From: Mycolicibacterium moriokaense
GTDB taxonomy: Bacteria; Actinomycetota; Actinomycetes; Mycobacteriales; Mycobacteriaceae
NCBI RefSeq assembly: GCF_010726085.1
Contig: NZ_AP022560.1
Span: 5,580,001-5,644,000, forward strand
Reading direction: 5' to 3'
DNA: 64,000 nucleotides
Program-made: the position numbers and the translations under genes
Notes under the pieces: generated by a model
The model's database searches: none
Told to the model about the DNA's origin: nothing
What the model saw: only the letters and a program-made list of their open reading frames with translations
In this document: piece after piece, positions 18,339 to 27,165 of the stretch
How positions within the stretch are numbered: the first letter of the stretch is position 1
Layout: each line of letters begins with the position of its first letter

Positions 18339-18406
18339 TTTTGTGCGATTTCGGCGTATTTAGTCGCGCTGAGCGCGACTGCGCACACCGAAATCGCCAG
18401 AAATCA
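18336..18406. terminator. bidirectional palindromic terminator containing two stop codons
   Basis: The element starts with the recD TGA and ends with the TGA of the convergent reductase gene (read on the minus strand at 18406-18404). The arms contain TGCGATTTCGG and CCGAAATCGC, with an inner perfect palindrome AGTCGCGCT-G-AGCGCGACT at its centre. It is related in design to the copies at 21142, 29432 and 30274. Confidence 0.65.
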
Positions 18407-18829
18407 CGCGAGTTCGAAGACTGGAATCACGCGATCGGTGCGCTTCTCGTACTCGCCGAACCCCGGCGCGCGCTCGACGACGATCCGGTAGATGCGGTCG
18501 CGCTCGTCGCGCGGCAGCTCCTTGGCGACGACGGACCGCGGCGGATCCGCGCCGATCTCGACGTTGACCTCGGGATGGGCTCGCAGATTGAACACCCAGG
18601 CCGGACTCTGATCGCGCCCCGCCGCCGACCCGACGACATAGATCTTGTCGTCGATGTCGAAGTAAGCCACGAGGTTGATGCGCTCTTCGCCGCTCTTCGC
18701 GCCGGTCGAGGTCAACAGCAGCAGCGGGAAGCCCTCGAACTGCCCGCCGACCTTCCCGCCGTTGCGGCGGAACTCCTCGATGTTCTGCTTGTTGAATTCG
18801 CGTTCCCCGGCCATCGCATCATCGGACAT
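18404..18829 (-). CDS. F420 (deazaflavin)-dependent nitroreductase-family protein (Ddn-like)
   Basis: This 141-residue protein has the Ddn/FDOR split beta-barrel pattern: FPLLLLTSTGAKSGEERINL, then YVVGSAAGRDQSPAWVFNLR and HPEVNVEIGAD. Such proteins use coenzyme F420 (or sometimes bind flavin or heme) to reduce quinones or other hydrophobic substrates. ATG 18829 gives the usual family length; upstream in-frame codons extend into non-homologous sequence. It is divergent from the SRPBCC gene, with 58 bases between starts. Confidence 0.85.
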   Translation of the reverse strand: MSDDAMAGEREFNKQNIEEFRRNGGKVGGQFEGFPLLLLTSTGAKSGEERINLVAYFDIDDKIYVVGSAAGRDQSPAWVFNLRAHPEVNVEIGADPPRSVVAKELPRDERDRIYRIVVERAPGFGEYEKRTDRVIPVFELA

Positions 18830-18887
18830 GCCCCCATCGTGACACTTCTGCTCACCCGCCGTTGCACAACGCAGGTACCGTGAGGCC

Positions 18888-19337
18888 GTGGCCGAGATCG
18901 CCCGCACCCGCACCATCGCGGCTGCCCCACAGGAAGTCTGGAATGTCCTCGCGGACTTCGGCGCCCTCAGCACGTGGGTCGACCGCGCCGACCACTCGAG
19001 CATCCTCGTGCACGGCCCCGACGGCGGCCCTGTTGGCACCAGCCGGCGGGTGCAGATGGGTCGCAACACGCTCGTAGAGACCATCGTCGAGTTCGACCCG
19101 CCGCGCGCCCTCGCCTACGAGATCGACGGACTGCCGAAGCAACTGGGTCGCGTCACCAACCGCTGGAGCCTGAGACCGCAGGGCGACTCGACATCGGTCA
19201 CATTGACCAGCACCGTCGAAATCGGTTCCGGCCCACTACGACAGCTCGCCGAACGTGCCGTATGCCGCGTGATGGCCCGCGAGTCCGGCGGCATGCTCGC
19301 CGGACTCGACAAGCGATTGGAGAACTCTCGTGTCTGA
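18888..19337 (+). CDS. SRPBCC/polyketide cyclase-like ligand-binding protein
   Basis: This 149-residue protein matches the START/SRPBCC helix-grip fold: ARTRTIAAAPQEVWNVLADF at the N-terminus, ALAYEIDGLPKQLG strand, LTSTVEIGSG strand and a long C-terminal helix. Members bind hydrophobic ligands or act as cyclases; the ligand is unknown. The start is GTG 18888. The sulfatase GTG at 19330 overlaps its 3' end by 8 bases, so the two are co-translated. Confidence 0.8.
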   Translation: MAEIARTRTIAAAPQEVWNVLADFGALSTWVDRADHSSILVHGPDGGPVGTSRRVQMGRNTLVETIVEFDPPRALAYEIDGLPKQLGRVTNRWSLRPQGDSTSVTLTSTVEIGSGPLRQLAERAVCRVMARESGGMLAGLDKRLENSRV

Positions 19338-21138
19338 GCGCCCCGACATCGTCATCATCATGACCGACGAGGAACGTGCGATACCTCCCTACGAGTCGCC
19401 CGACGTGCTCGCATGGCGCGACCGCACGCTGACCGGCCGCAAATGGTTCGACGAGCACGGCGTCAGCTTCACCCGTCACTACACCGGCTCGCTGGCCTGC
19501 GTGCCAAGCCGCCCAACGATTTTCACCGGGCAATACCCCGATCTGCACGGCGTCACGCAGACCGACGGCATCGGCAAGGTGTACAACGACTCCCGCATGC
19601 GCTGGCTGCGCCAGGGCGAGGTGCCCACACTCGGAAACTGGTTCCGCGCAGCGGGATACGACACCCACTACGACGGCAAATGGCATATCTCGCACGCCGA
19701 CCTCACCGACCCCGCCACCGGCGGCCCCCTCGCGACCAACGACGACGACGGCGTCATCGACCACGAGGCGGTGCAGCGCTATCTCGACGCCGATCCGCTT
19801 GCGCCGTTCGGGTTTTCCGGCTGGGTCGGCCCCGAGCCGCACGGCGCGCTGCTCGCCAACGCCGGCATCCGCCGCGACCCGCTGATCGCCGACCGCGTCG
19901 TCGCCTGGCTCAACGACCGCTACGCGCGGCGACGCGCAGGCGACCCCGAGGCGCTGAAGCCGTTCCTGTTGGTCGCCAGCTTCGTCAACCCGCACGACAT
20001 CGTGCTCTTCCCCGCGTGGGTACGCAGGAGTCCGGTCAAGCCGTCGCACCTCGACCCGCCGCACGTCCCCCTCGCGCCCACCGCCGATGAGGACCTGTCG
20101 ACCAAGCCGGCCGCGCAGATCGCCTTCCGCGAGGCGTACTACTCCGGCTACGGGGTCGCGCCTGCGGTCGACCGGACGTACAACGGCAGCGCCCAGCGCT
20201 ACCGCGACCTCTACTACCGACTGCACGCCGAGGTCGACACGCCGATCGACCGGGTGCGCCGTGCGGTGACCGAGGGCGGCTCGGACAACGCGGTGCTCGT
20301 GCGGACCTCCGACCACGGCGACCTGCTCGGCGCGCACGGCGGCCTGCACCAAAAGTGGTTCAACCTGTACGACGAGGCCACCCGGGTGCCGTTCGTCGTC
20401 GCGCGGATCGGCGTGGACGCGACGGAGGCGCGCACCGTGACGGCGCCGACGTCACATGTGGATCTGGTGCCGACGCTGCTGGGCGCCGCGGGCATCGACG
20501 TCGCAGAGGCGGCGGCGACACTGAGGGAGTCGTTCTCCGAGGTGCACGACCTGCCCGGCCGGAACCTGATGCCGGTGGTCGACGGGGCGCCCGCCGACGA
20601 GACACGCGCGGTGTACCTGCTGACGCGCGACAACGTGCTGGAGGGTGACACCGGCGCATCGGGGCTGGCGCGCCGATTGAAGCTGACGACGAATCCGCCT
20701 GCGCCGCTGCGTATTCAGGTTCCCGCACACGTCGCCTCCAACTTCGAGGGGCTGGTCATGCGCGTCGACGAGGCTGACGGCGGCGAGGGTCACCTGTGGA
20801 AGCTGGTGCGCACATTCGACGACCCGGCGACGTGGACGGAACCCGGGGTGCGACATCTCGCGGCCAACGGGCTGGGCGGCGAGGCCTACCGGACGTCGCC
20901 GCTGGACGACCAGTGGGAGCTTTACGACCTGACCAGTGACCCGACCGAAGCCGTCAACCGGTGGCCGGACCCGGCGCTCGACGACCTGCGCAGGTACCTG
21001 AGGATGCAGCTGAAGCAGGTGCGCACCGACGCCGTCCCCGAGCGGAACAATCCCTGGCCGTACGTGTCGCGCCGGCCGGCGACGGGGCCGTCGTTCGCGG
21101 CGCAACTTGTCGCCCGGGCGAGGAAACGCCTGCGCTAA
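19330..21138 (+). CDS. sulfatase family hydrolase
   Basis: This 602-residue alkaline-phosphatase superfamily protein has the N-terminal metal site DIVIIMTDEER and the sulfatase core CVPSRPTIFTGQYP (about residues 57-70). The CxPxR sequence is the formylglycine-maturation signal. Further metal ligands lie in HYDGKWH and TSDHGDLLGAHG. It has no signal peptide, so it should act in the cytoplasm; the substrate is not evident, though choline-sulfatase-like enzymes share this architecture. It is coupled to the SRPBCC gene, which may supply or bind a related hydrophobic compound. Confidence 0.85.
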   Translation: MSERPDIVIIMTDEERAIPPYESPDVLAWRDRTLTGRKWFDEHGVSFTRHYTGSLACVPSRPTIFTGQYPDLHGVTQTDGIGKVYNDSRMRWLRQGEVPTLGNWFRAAGYDTHYDGKWHISHADLTDPATGGPLATNDDDGVIDHEAVQRYLDADPLAPFGFSGWVGPEPHGALLANAGIRRDPLIADRVVAWLNDRYARRRAGDPEALKPFLLVASFVNPHDIVLFPAWVRRSPVKPSHLDPPHVPLAPTADEDLSTKPAAQIAFREAYYSGYGVAPAVDRTYNGSAQRYRDLYYRLHAEVDTPIDRVRRAVTEGGSDNAVLVRTSDHGDLLGAHGGLHQKWFNLYDEATRVPFVVARIGVDATEARTVTAPTSHVDLVPTLLGAAGIDVAEAAATLRESFSEVHDLPGRNLMPVVDGAPADETRAVYLLTRDNVLEGDTGASGLARRLKLTTNPPAPLRIQVPAHVASNFEGLVMRVDEADGGEGHLWKLVRTFDDPATWTEPGVRHLAANGLGGEAYRTSPLDDQWELYDLTSDPTEAVNRWPDPALDDLRRYLRMQLKQVRTDAVPERNNPWPYVSRRPATGPSFAAQLVARARKRLR

Positions 21139-21141
21139 ACC

Positions 21142-21190
21142 GATTTGTGTGCGTTCGAGAGCGCTCACCGCTCCTAAACGCACACAAATC
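21142..21190. repeat. TGATTTGTG palindrome, copy 1
   Basis: The arms GATTTGTGTGCGTT and AACGCACACAAATC are perfect 14-base complements. An inner GAGCG/CGCTC pair lies between them. It begins 3 bases after the sulfatase stop. Near-identical copies occur at 29432 and 30274. Confidence 0.75.
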
Positions 21191-21657
21191 ACCAGAGAAC
21201 CCATCTGCACCATCAACGGGGTAGAGTTTGACCGGGTTGATCTCACAGCCCCACGGAAACGTCTCGGCGGCGACACTGCTCCCCGCCGGCCCGGGTGCCT
21301 AACCCGACGTCAGCCGCAATTCAGGTCACGAACGGGCTGGGGGGCTCGGGTGCCTGCAAGCGAAGAGTTCGTAACGACTTGGATCTGTGTCGGCGTGCGC
21401 GGAGGTTCCGCAGGCATCGGGTCTGTACAGTCAGTTCGTCCGACATGCACGGCACGTCGCCCCGACCGGTGCGGCGAAACACCTGGGGTCAATACAGAGG
21501 AGAGACACACCTCCACCGTCCTCGTCGGTCCGCAACCGGACCGGGCGACAGTCGAACCCCAGCGGCTCCCATACCACCTGGCGCACAAGAAGATTCGCGC
21601 AGGATCACTACCACAGCCGATAAGCGGTGCCAGCGCGCCGAGGCCAGAGGGATTGCC
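21191..21657 (+). other. 467-base gene-free leader upstream of the acyl-AMP ligase gene
   Basis: No coding frame here looks real. The stretch is GC-rich with many complementary G and C runs, for example GGGGCT/AGCCCC-type segments near 21230-21345, and could form a structured 5' leader. I cannot assign a known riboswitch class. The only clear site is AGAGGG before GTG 21658. Confidence 0.35.
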
Positions 21658-23292
21658 GTGAGCCGATTCACCGAGACGATGTACCGCAACGCCCAGTCCA
21701 GTTCGAAGGGCATGGTCACCGGGGAGCCCGATGCGCCCGTCCGCCATTCCTGGGCTCAAGTCCATGACCGCGCCCGACGGGTGGCCGGCGGGCTGGCCGC
21801 GGCGGGTATTGGGCCTGGTGACGCCGTCGCTGTGCTGGCCGGGGCCCCGGTCGAAATCGCCCCGACCGCGCAGGGAATCTGGATGCGCGCCGCCAGCGCG
21901 ACCATGGTTCATCAGCCCACTCCCCGCACTGACCTGGCTCGCTGGGCCGAAGAGACCACCGCGGTGATCGACATGATCTCGGCGAAAGCCGTCGTCGTCT
22001 CCGATCCGTTCATGGCCGCGGCCCCGGTGCTGGCGGAGCGCGGGACGACGGTGCTGACGATCGAGTCGCTGTTGGCGGGCGCTCCAATCGAGCCGCTCGA
22101 CAGCTTCGACGACGATGTGGCGTTGATGCAGCTGACGTCGGGCTCGACAGGCTCCCCCAAGGCCGTCCAGATCACGCATGCCAACATCGTCGCCAACGCC
22201 GAGGCGATGGTCGTCGGCTGCAATTTCGACGTCGACTCCGACGTGATCATCAGCTGGTTGCCGTGCTTCCACGACATGGGGATGACCGGATACCTGACGG
22301 TGCCGATGTACATCGGGGCCGAGCTGGTGAAGGTGACGCCGATGGACTTTCTCCGCGATACGTTGTTGTGGGCCAAGCTGATTGACAAGTACAAGGGCAC
22401 GATGACGGCGGCGCCGAACTTCGCTTACAACTTGTTCGCCAAGCGGTTACGTCGCCAAGCCAGACCCGGCGAGTTCGATCTGTCCTCGCTGCGGTGGGCG
22501 TTGTCGGGTGCCGAGCAGGTCGACCCACTCGACGTCGAGGACCTTTGCGATGCCGGCGCACCGTTCGGGTTGAAGCCCGAGGCAATCGTCCCGGCGTATG
22601 GGATGGCCGAGACGACGGTGGCCGTGTCGTTCTCAGAGTGCGCCAAGGGCATGGTCGTCGACGAGGTGGACGCCGATCTGTTGGCTGTCCTACACCGTGC
22701 CGTCCCGGCCACCAGGGGCCACACCCGACGGCTGGTCTCGCTCGGCAAGCCACTGCAGGGCCTGGAGGTCCGGATCGTCGACGAGGACGGTAGCGTGCTC
22801 ACGGCGCGCGGTGTCGGTGTCATCGAGGTCCGCGGCGAACCCGTGACCAGGGGCTACACCACCGTCGCCGGTTTCATTCCGGCCCAAGACGAGCGCGGCT
22901 GGTATGACACCGGTGACCTCGGCTATCTCACCGAAGCCGGTGATGTGGTGGTGTGCGGACGCCTCAAGGACGTGATCATCATGGCCGGGCGCAACATCTA
23001 CCCGACCGACATCGAACGCGCCGCCTGCCGCGTCGACGGGGTTCGTCCCGGTTGTGCCGTCGCGGTGCGCCTCGACGCCGGCCTGTCACGCGAGACTTTC
23101 GCCGTCGCGGTGGAGTGCAAGGAATTCGCGGATTCCACACAGGTCCGCCGCGTCGAACGGCAGGTCGCCCACGAGGTGTTCAGTGAGGTCGACGTGCGAC
23201 CCCGCAACGTCGTGGTGCTCGCACCCGGCACCATCCCCAAGACACCGTCGGGCAAGTTGAGGCGCACGCAAGCACTCTCGCTGGTGGGTTGA
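21658..23292 (+). CDS. fatty acyl-AMP ligase / acyl-CoA synthetase (FadD-like)
   Basis: This 544-residue ANL-superfamily adenylating enzyme has the AMP motif [33 protein letters not shown], the A5-type [14 protein letters not shown] and the hinge region [13 protein letters not shown] followed by [17 protein letters not shown]. The PSGKLRR catalytic lysine lies at the C-terminus. The HDMGM motif resembles fatty acyl-AMP ligases, which load acyl chains onto polyketide synthases; no such synthase is nearby, so CoA ligase activity is also possible. AGAGGG six bases before GTG 21658 sets the start. Confidence 0.85.
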   Translation: MSRFTETMYRNAQSSSKGMVTGEPDAPVRHSWAQVHDRARRVAGGLAAAGIGPGDAVAVLAGAPVEIAPTAQGIWMRAASATMVHQPTPRTDLARWAEETTAVIDMISAKAVVVSDPFMAAAPVLAERGTTVLTIESLLAGAPIEPLDSFDDDVALMQLTSGSTGSPKAVQITHANIVANAEAMVVGCNFDVDSDVIISWLPCFHDMGMTGYLTVPMYIGAELVKVTPMDFLRDTLLWAKLIDKYKGTMTAAPNFAYNLFAKRLRRQARPGEFDLSSLRWALSGAEQVDPLDVEDLCDAGAPFGLKPEAIVPAYGMAETTVAVSFSECAKGMVVDEVDADLLAVLHRAVPATRGHTRRLVSLGKPLQGLEVRIVDEDGSVLTARGVGVIEVRGEPVTRGYTTVAGFIPAQDERGWYDTGDLGYLTEAGDVVVCGRLKDVIIMAGRNIYPTDIERAACRVDGVRPGCAVAVRLDAGLSRETFAVAVECKEFADSTQVRRVERQVAHEVFSEVDVRPRNVVVLAPGTIPKTPSGKLRRTQALSLVG

Positions 23293-23297
23293 CGAGA

Positions 23298-23312
23298 CGG
23301 GCCGAAGGCCCG
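23298..23312 (+). terminator. short GC hairpin after the acyl-AMP ligase gene
   Basis: CGGGCC and GGCCCG are perfect arms around a GAA loop, five bases after the stop codon. No T-tract follows, which is common for mycobacterial terminators. Confidence 0.5.
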
Positions 23313-23338
23313 CACGAACGAGTACATTTGTACCGCCC

Positions 23339-24136
23339 ATGGCTGACTACGACCCCCAGCCAGGTCGGGTATCGGTACCGCAGCCCGATCTGACTGCCGC
23401 ACAACGCGAAGCGGACGACCTCGACCTGTATGCCGCACTGAGCGGGGTCGCCAGTCTGGTGGCCAGCGGTCAAGGGGTGATGGCCCTACTCGACGACGTT
23501 GCGGAGTTGGCCCTTCGGGCGATTCCCGGCGTCGACGGTGTCGGGGTGACGGTCGTAGATACTTCCGCGGACGCACCGTCGATCAAGGCGCGGGCCGTCA
23601 CCGCTCAATTCGTTGCGGACCTCGACAAGTTGCAAGACAACGAGGGTCCGTTCCTCACCTGCATGCAGACGAGGCGGCCCACCGTCAGCGGTTCGCTGGG
23701 TAGTGACGGCCGGTGGCCACACTTCGCTGGAGGCGTCGCCAGGATGGGCGTGCATTCCGCGCTTGCGCTGCCAATGCTCGTGGGCGATCAGCTCGTCGGT
23801 GCCATCGCCGCGTACGCACACCGCCGCGATGCATTCGACGACCATGCCGTCGACCTGGGCTCGAGGTTCGCCGGGCCCGCAGCGGCGTCGGTGTACAACG
23901 CGCAACTGCTCGGCCGGGCACAGGAGCGGACCAAACAGCTGCAGGATGCGCTCGGCACCCGCGCGGTGATCGATCAGGCGATCGGAATCATCCGCGCCCG
24001 CTCCGGCATCGGCGCGCAGGAGGCGTTCGACAGGCTGATTCGGATGAGCCAAGCGGAGAACGTGAAACTACACATCGTCGCCGAGCGCCTGGTCGACGAG
24101 GCGGTGCGGCGCGCAAGGGCGCGCCGACGCGGCTGA
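23339..24136 (+). CDS. GAF-ANTAR domain regulator 1
   Basis: This 265-residue protein has a GAF sensor domain (about residues 40-180, with GVDGVGVTVVDTS and ALPMLVGDQLVGAIAAYAH) and a C-terminal ANTAR domain (about 195-255) with ALGTRAVIDQAIGIIRARSG. ANTAR domains bind dual RNA hairpins to prevent termination, so this probably senses a small ligand and acts on RNA. No receiver domain is present. It converges on another GAF-ANTAR gene with a single base between stop codons. Confidence 0.85.
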   Translation: MADYDPQPGRVSVPQPDLTAAQREADDLDLYAALSGVASLVASGQGVMALLDDVAELALRAIPGVDGVGVTVVDTSADAPSIKARAVTAQFVADLDKLQDNEGPFLTCMQTRRPTVSGSLGSDGRWPHFAGGVARMGVHSALALPMLVGDQLVGAIAAYAHRRDAFDDHAVDLGSRFAGPAAASVYNAQLLGRAQERTKQLQDALGTRAVIDQAIGIIRARSGIGAQEAFDRLIRMSQAENVKLHIVAERLVDEAVRRARARRRG

Positions 24137-24137
24137 G

Positions 24138-24893
24138 TTACCTTTCCGTCGAGGCGAATTCACCGATCGCGGCGGTCAGCACCGGACGTGCGTGGCGATC
24201 GCTCATCAGACGCCGGGCGACCTCGGTGAGATGCTCATTGTTGGCGCGCGCATACGCTCGAAGCAGGGCGAAGGCCTCTTCAACCGAGACGTCGAGGGTT
24301 TCCCGCAGCAGCCCCTTCGCCTGCTCGACGATGACACGGCTGGCCAGCGCCGAGCGCAACTGCGGCATCACGGTCACCGACGTGGGGGGGTGCTCCTGCA
24401 GGATCGCCACACAGGCGATGTGTGCGAGCGTCTGGGCCACGAGACGGTCCGCCGGGTCGAGTTCGCCCGGATGGGCACCGAACAAGCCGAGCGCGCCGAG
24501 GACGATGCCTGCCGCACGCATCGGGACGGCGTGCACGGAGGCGAAGCCGGCATCGAGCGCGGCGGGCACGAACCGGGGCCACCGGTCCGCCGCAGCCGCC
24601 AGGTCGGCCACCGAAACCATCTGTCCACCGGCGTAGCACTCGATGCAGGGTCCCTCGTCGGCCTGCAACTGAAAGAGCTCCAGCTCGCGAGCCTGCTCGG
24701 AGGTGGCCGCGATCAGTCGCAGTTGGTCCAGGGGATCGGCAAGCAGGAAACCTGCGGCCGCGACGCCGAGCAGCCGGGCACAGTGCTCGGTGAGTTCGGT
24801 CATCAGATCGACGATGTCGAAATCGTCGAGGAGAGAGTCGACGAGGGAAACGACCGCGTCGAGAACGCGGGTCTCGCGGGGGGGTTCGGTCAT
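24138..24893 (-). CDS. GAF-ANTAR domain regulator 2
   Basis: This 251-residue protein has an N-terminal GAF domain (CARLLGVAAAGFLLADPLDQ, EGPCIECYAGGQMVSVADLA) and a C-terminal ANTAR domain (ALASRVIVEQAKGLLRETLD, then AFALLRAYARANNEHLTEVA). It is the last gene of an apparent minus-strand operon: desaturase, GAF-ANTAR 3, then this gene, 24 bases after its predecessor. GGAG six bases before the ATG supports the start. A role in post-initiation control is inferred from the ANTAR domain. Confidence 0.85.
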   Translation of the reverse strand: MTEPPRETRVLDAVVSLVDSLLDDFDIVDLMTELTEHCARLLGVAAAGFLLADPLDQLRLIAATSEQARELELFQLQADEGPCIECYAGGQMVSVADLAAAADRWPRFVPAALDAGFASVHAVPMRAAGIVLGALGLFGAHPGELDPADRLVAQTLAHIACVAILQEHPPTSVTVMPQLRSALASRVIVEQAKGLLRETLDVSVEEAFALLRAYARANNEHLTEVARRLMSDRHARPVLTAAIGEFASTER

Positions 24894-24917
24894 TTCACAC
24901 TCCGTCCCTGGTGCCCA

Positions 24918-25625
24918 TCAGTCTGCCTCGAGCCTGAGCCTGCGATCGAGGATGTCGCGTGCGACGTCGGTGGCGCTGCGGCCGGTCGCGTAGGCGTGGG
25001 CACGCAGGCGGACAAGCGCCTCGGCCGGCTCTAGGTCGAGTTGCGCGACGAGCATGCCGGTGGCCTGGCTGACCTCGACGCGGGACAGGGCGTGTAGTTC
25101 GGCCCAGGCATTGCTGTCGGGATCGGCCACGGCGGCCTGCAGGTCGCCGTCGAGGAGGTCGAGCAGCGGAACACCGGCAAGCTCCGCGGCCACGATGGCA
25201 CCGGACAACTGCTCGCCCTCCAGGGGGCCGGGCGCGGCGCGAAAGAGGTCGAGAGCGCCGACGTACTCACCTGCGACGACAACGGGCATCGCGAAAACGC
25301 CGCGGACCCGCAGGTCCAACATCGCGGGCCCGTACACGGGCCAGCGCCCTTCCTTGGGGTCGGCGAGATCGACGATCAGGACGGGTGCGCGTCGGACGAC
25401 CGAGTCCAGACACGGACCTTCACCGAGGAGAAACTGCAGTTCGTCGCAGGTGCGCGCGTGTTCACCGCTGGAGCCGAGGGTTCCACTGCTGGCGCCGTCG
25501 AACACCAGAGAGATCGCCGCCGCGTCGATGTCGAAGAGCACCACACACGCTTCGCAGAGTCGGTCGGCGGCATCTGTCCCCTGCCGTCCGTCGACAGCGG
25601 CGAAAAGTTGCTCTGCAATCGCCAC
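24918..25625 (-). CDS. GAF-ANTAR domain regulator 3
   Basis: This 235-residue protein has a GAF domain (DIDAAAISLVFDGASSGTLG, EGPCLDSVVRRAPVLIVDLA) and a C-terminal ANTAR domain (LSRVEVSQATGMLVAQLDLE, then ALVRLRAHAYATGRSATDVA). It starts at GTG 25625, two bases past the stop of the desaturase gene, and is therefore likely translated from the same mRNA. The two adjacent minus-strand GAF-ANTAR proteins share layout but have diverged clearly. Confidence 0.83.
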   Translation of the reverse strand: MAIAEQLFAAVDGRQGTDAADRLCEACVVLFDIDAAAISLVFDGASSGTLGSSGEHARTCDELQFLLGEGPCLDSVVRRAPVLIVDLADPKEGRWPVYGPAMLDLRVRGVFAMPVVVAGEYVGALDLFRAAPGPLEGEQLSGAIVAAELAGVPLLDLLDGDLQAAVADPDSNAWAELHALSRVEVSQATGMLVAQLDLEPAEALVRLRAHAYATGRSATDVARDILDRRLRLEAD

Positions 25626-25627
25626 GT

Positions 25628-26815
25628 CTACCCGAACGCAAGTGGGGCATCAACGCTGCCCGCCGGACGCGGATCGAAGCTCACTCCCTCAGCCTCCTCC
25701 TCCGGGCAGGACGCGGCGCCGTTGGGGGTTGGGTACGTCAGCGTCACTCGATCAGGCAGTGCGAGTGTGTGAATGGTGCGCAACACCTGAAGATACTGGC
25801 GCACAAGCGAACCGGTGGTGTAGGGCACGTCGTACTTGTCACACAGTTCGCGGACGCGGCCCGCGATCTGTGGATAGCGGTTACTGGGCAGGCTGGGGAA
25901 CAGATGATGCTCGATCTGGTAGCACAGGTTCCCGCTGGCGAAGGCCAGCAGCGGACCGGCCTTGAAGTTCGCGGCACCCAGCATCTGGCGCAGATACCAA
26001 TGGGCCCGGGTTTCGTCCTCGAGCACGTCGGCGGTGAATGTCAGGGCGCCGTCGGGGAAGTGACCGCAGAAGATCACCACGTACGCCCAGACATTCCGCA
26101 ACAGATTGGCCGTGGCGTTGGCCGTCAGAGTTCTGCGCCAGCGCGATCGGCTGATCGCGGGGATCAGCACGTAATCCTTGAGCGATTGCCGGGCGATCTT
26201 TCGAATGAACGCACCCTTCGCCCTGGCGAACTCTCCGTCGCCCGAGACCAGTCGATCACGCGCCGAATGAATTCCGTGTAGGCCGATACCCCATTCGAAG
26301 ACACAGGCCAGCAACAGATTACGGAGCGGCTGCAGCAGATTCACCGGCTCCCACGGCTCGTCGCGCGTCATGCGTATCACACCGAAACCGAGATCGTCGT
26401 CCACACCGACGATGTTGCTGAACACGTGGTGGCGGTAGTTGTGCGAATAGCGCCATTGTGACGAGACGCCGACCATGTCCCACTCCCACGTGCTCGAGTG
26501 GATCTCCGGATCGTTCATCCAGTCCCACTGGCCGTGACCGACGTTGTGGCCGATTTCCATGTTCTCGACGCTTTTCGCTAAGGCCAACAACGTCGTTCCG
26601 AGCAGCCAGCCACCCTTCGACTGGGTGCACGCGATGATCACGCGGGAGACGACGTCCAGCGATCTCTGGAATTTGATGGTGCGCCGGATGTAGGCCGCGT
26701 CGCGTTCGCCGAGGGACTCCTCGATGTCGCTGCGGATGGCATCGAGCTCATCACCCAGAGCTTCGACATCCGCGTCGCTGAGATGGGCGTACGCGGCGAC
26801 ATCGGCAATCGCCAT
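25628..26815 (-). CDS. membrane fatty acid desaturase (DesA3-like)
   Basis: This 395-residue di-iron membrane desaturase has all three histidine boxes: GHNVGHGQWDW, SHNYRHHVFSN and NLCYQIEHHLFPS. The WDWMNDPEIHSSTWEWDMV block matches mycobacterial DesA3/linoleoyl-CoA desaturase-type enzymes, which introduce a double bond into stearoyl-CoA. Hydrophobic segments near residues 70-90 and 220-260 fit a membrane enzyme. Electrons would come from a separate reductase not encoded next to it. Two GAF-ANTAR genes follow at 2 and 24 bases. Confidence 0.85.
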   Translation of the reverse strand: MAIADVAAYAHLSDADVEALGDELDAIRSDIEESLGERDAAYIRRTIKFQRSLDVVSRVIIACTQSKGGWLLGTTLLALAKSVENMEIGHNVGHGQWDWMNDPEIHSSTWEWDMVGVSSQWRYSHNYRHHVFSNIVGVDDDLGFGVIRMTRDEPWEPVNLLQPLRNLLLACVFEWGIGLHGIHSARDRLVSGDGEFARAKGAFIRKIARQSLKDYVLIPAISRSRWRRTLTANATANLLRNVWAYVVIFCGHFPDGALTFTADVLEDETRAHWYLRQMLGAANFKAGPLLAFASGNLCYQIEHHLFPSLPSNRYPQIAGRVRELCDKYDVPYTTGSLVRQYLQVLRTIHTLALPDRVTLTYPTPNGAASCPEEEAEGVSFDPRPAGSVDAPLAFG

Positions 26816-27027
26816 TGAAAGTCCTGTGGAGCCGGCGGGTGAATCAGGGCAAGGGCTCCTGAACGAACCCGAAAGAATGCGGACGAGCGGTCGAGATCTG
26901 AGAATACGACGGTTGCGCGTCGGCGTACTTGTCAGTCTACCCCGGCCGCGCGCCGGGTGATCTCGCGGCCCGAGGGGTAGGGTCGGGTGATCGGGACCAT
27001 CCAGGCCCCACTATCGAGGGGCCATCG

Positions 27028-27165
27028 GTGTCTGATAAATCTCCGCGGCAATCCATGACCAAGAAGTCGGGCAAATCGCTGAAAGAAAAGCGCGCCGACA
27101 AGCACGCCAAGTCCGCAGCCAAGGCCTCCGCAGCCGAGGCGCTCTTCCATGACAAGAAGCGATAG
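27028..27165 (+). CDS. small basic Lys/Ala-rich protein
   Basis: This 45-residue peptide is rich in Lys, Ala and Ser (KKSGKSLKEKRADKHAKSAA). GAGGGG lies eight bases before GTG 27028; ATG 27055 is an alternative giving 36 residues. It has no membrane segment and may bind nucleic acid. Its 3' end overlaps the start of the next gene by 17 bases, which argues for a real coupled gene. The function is unknown. Confidence 0.5.
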   Translation: MSDKSPRQSMTKKSGKSLKEKRADKHAKSAAKASAAEALFHDKKR

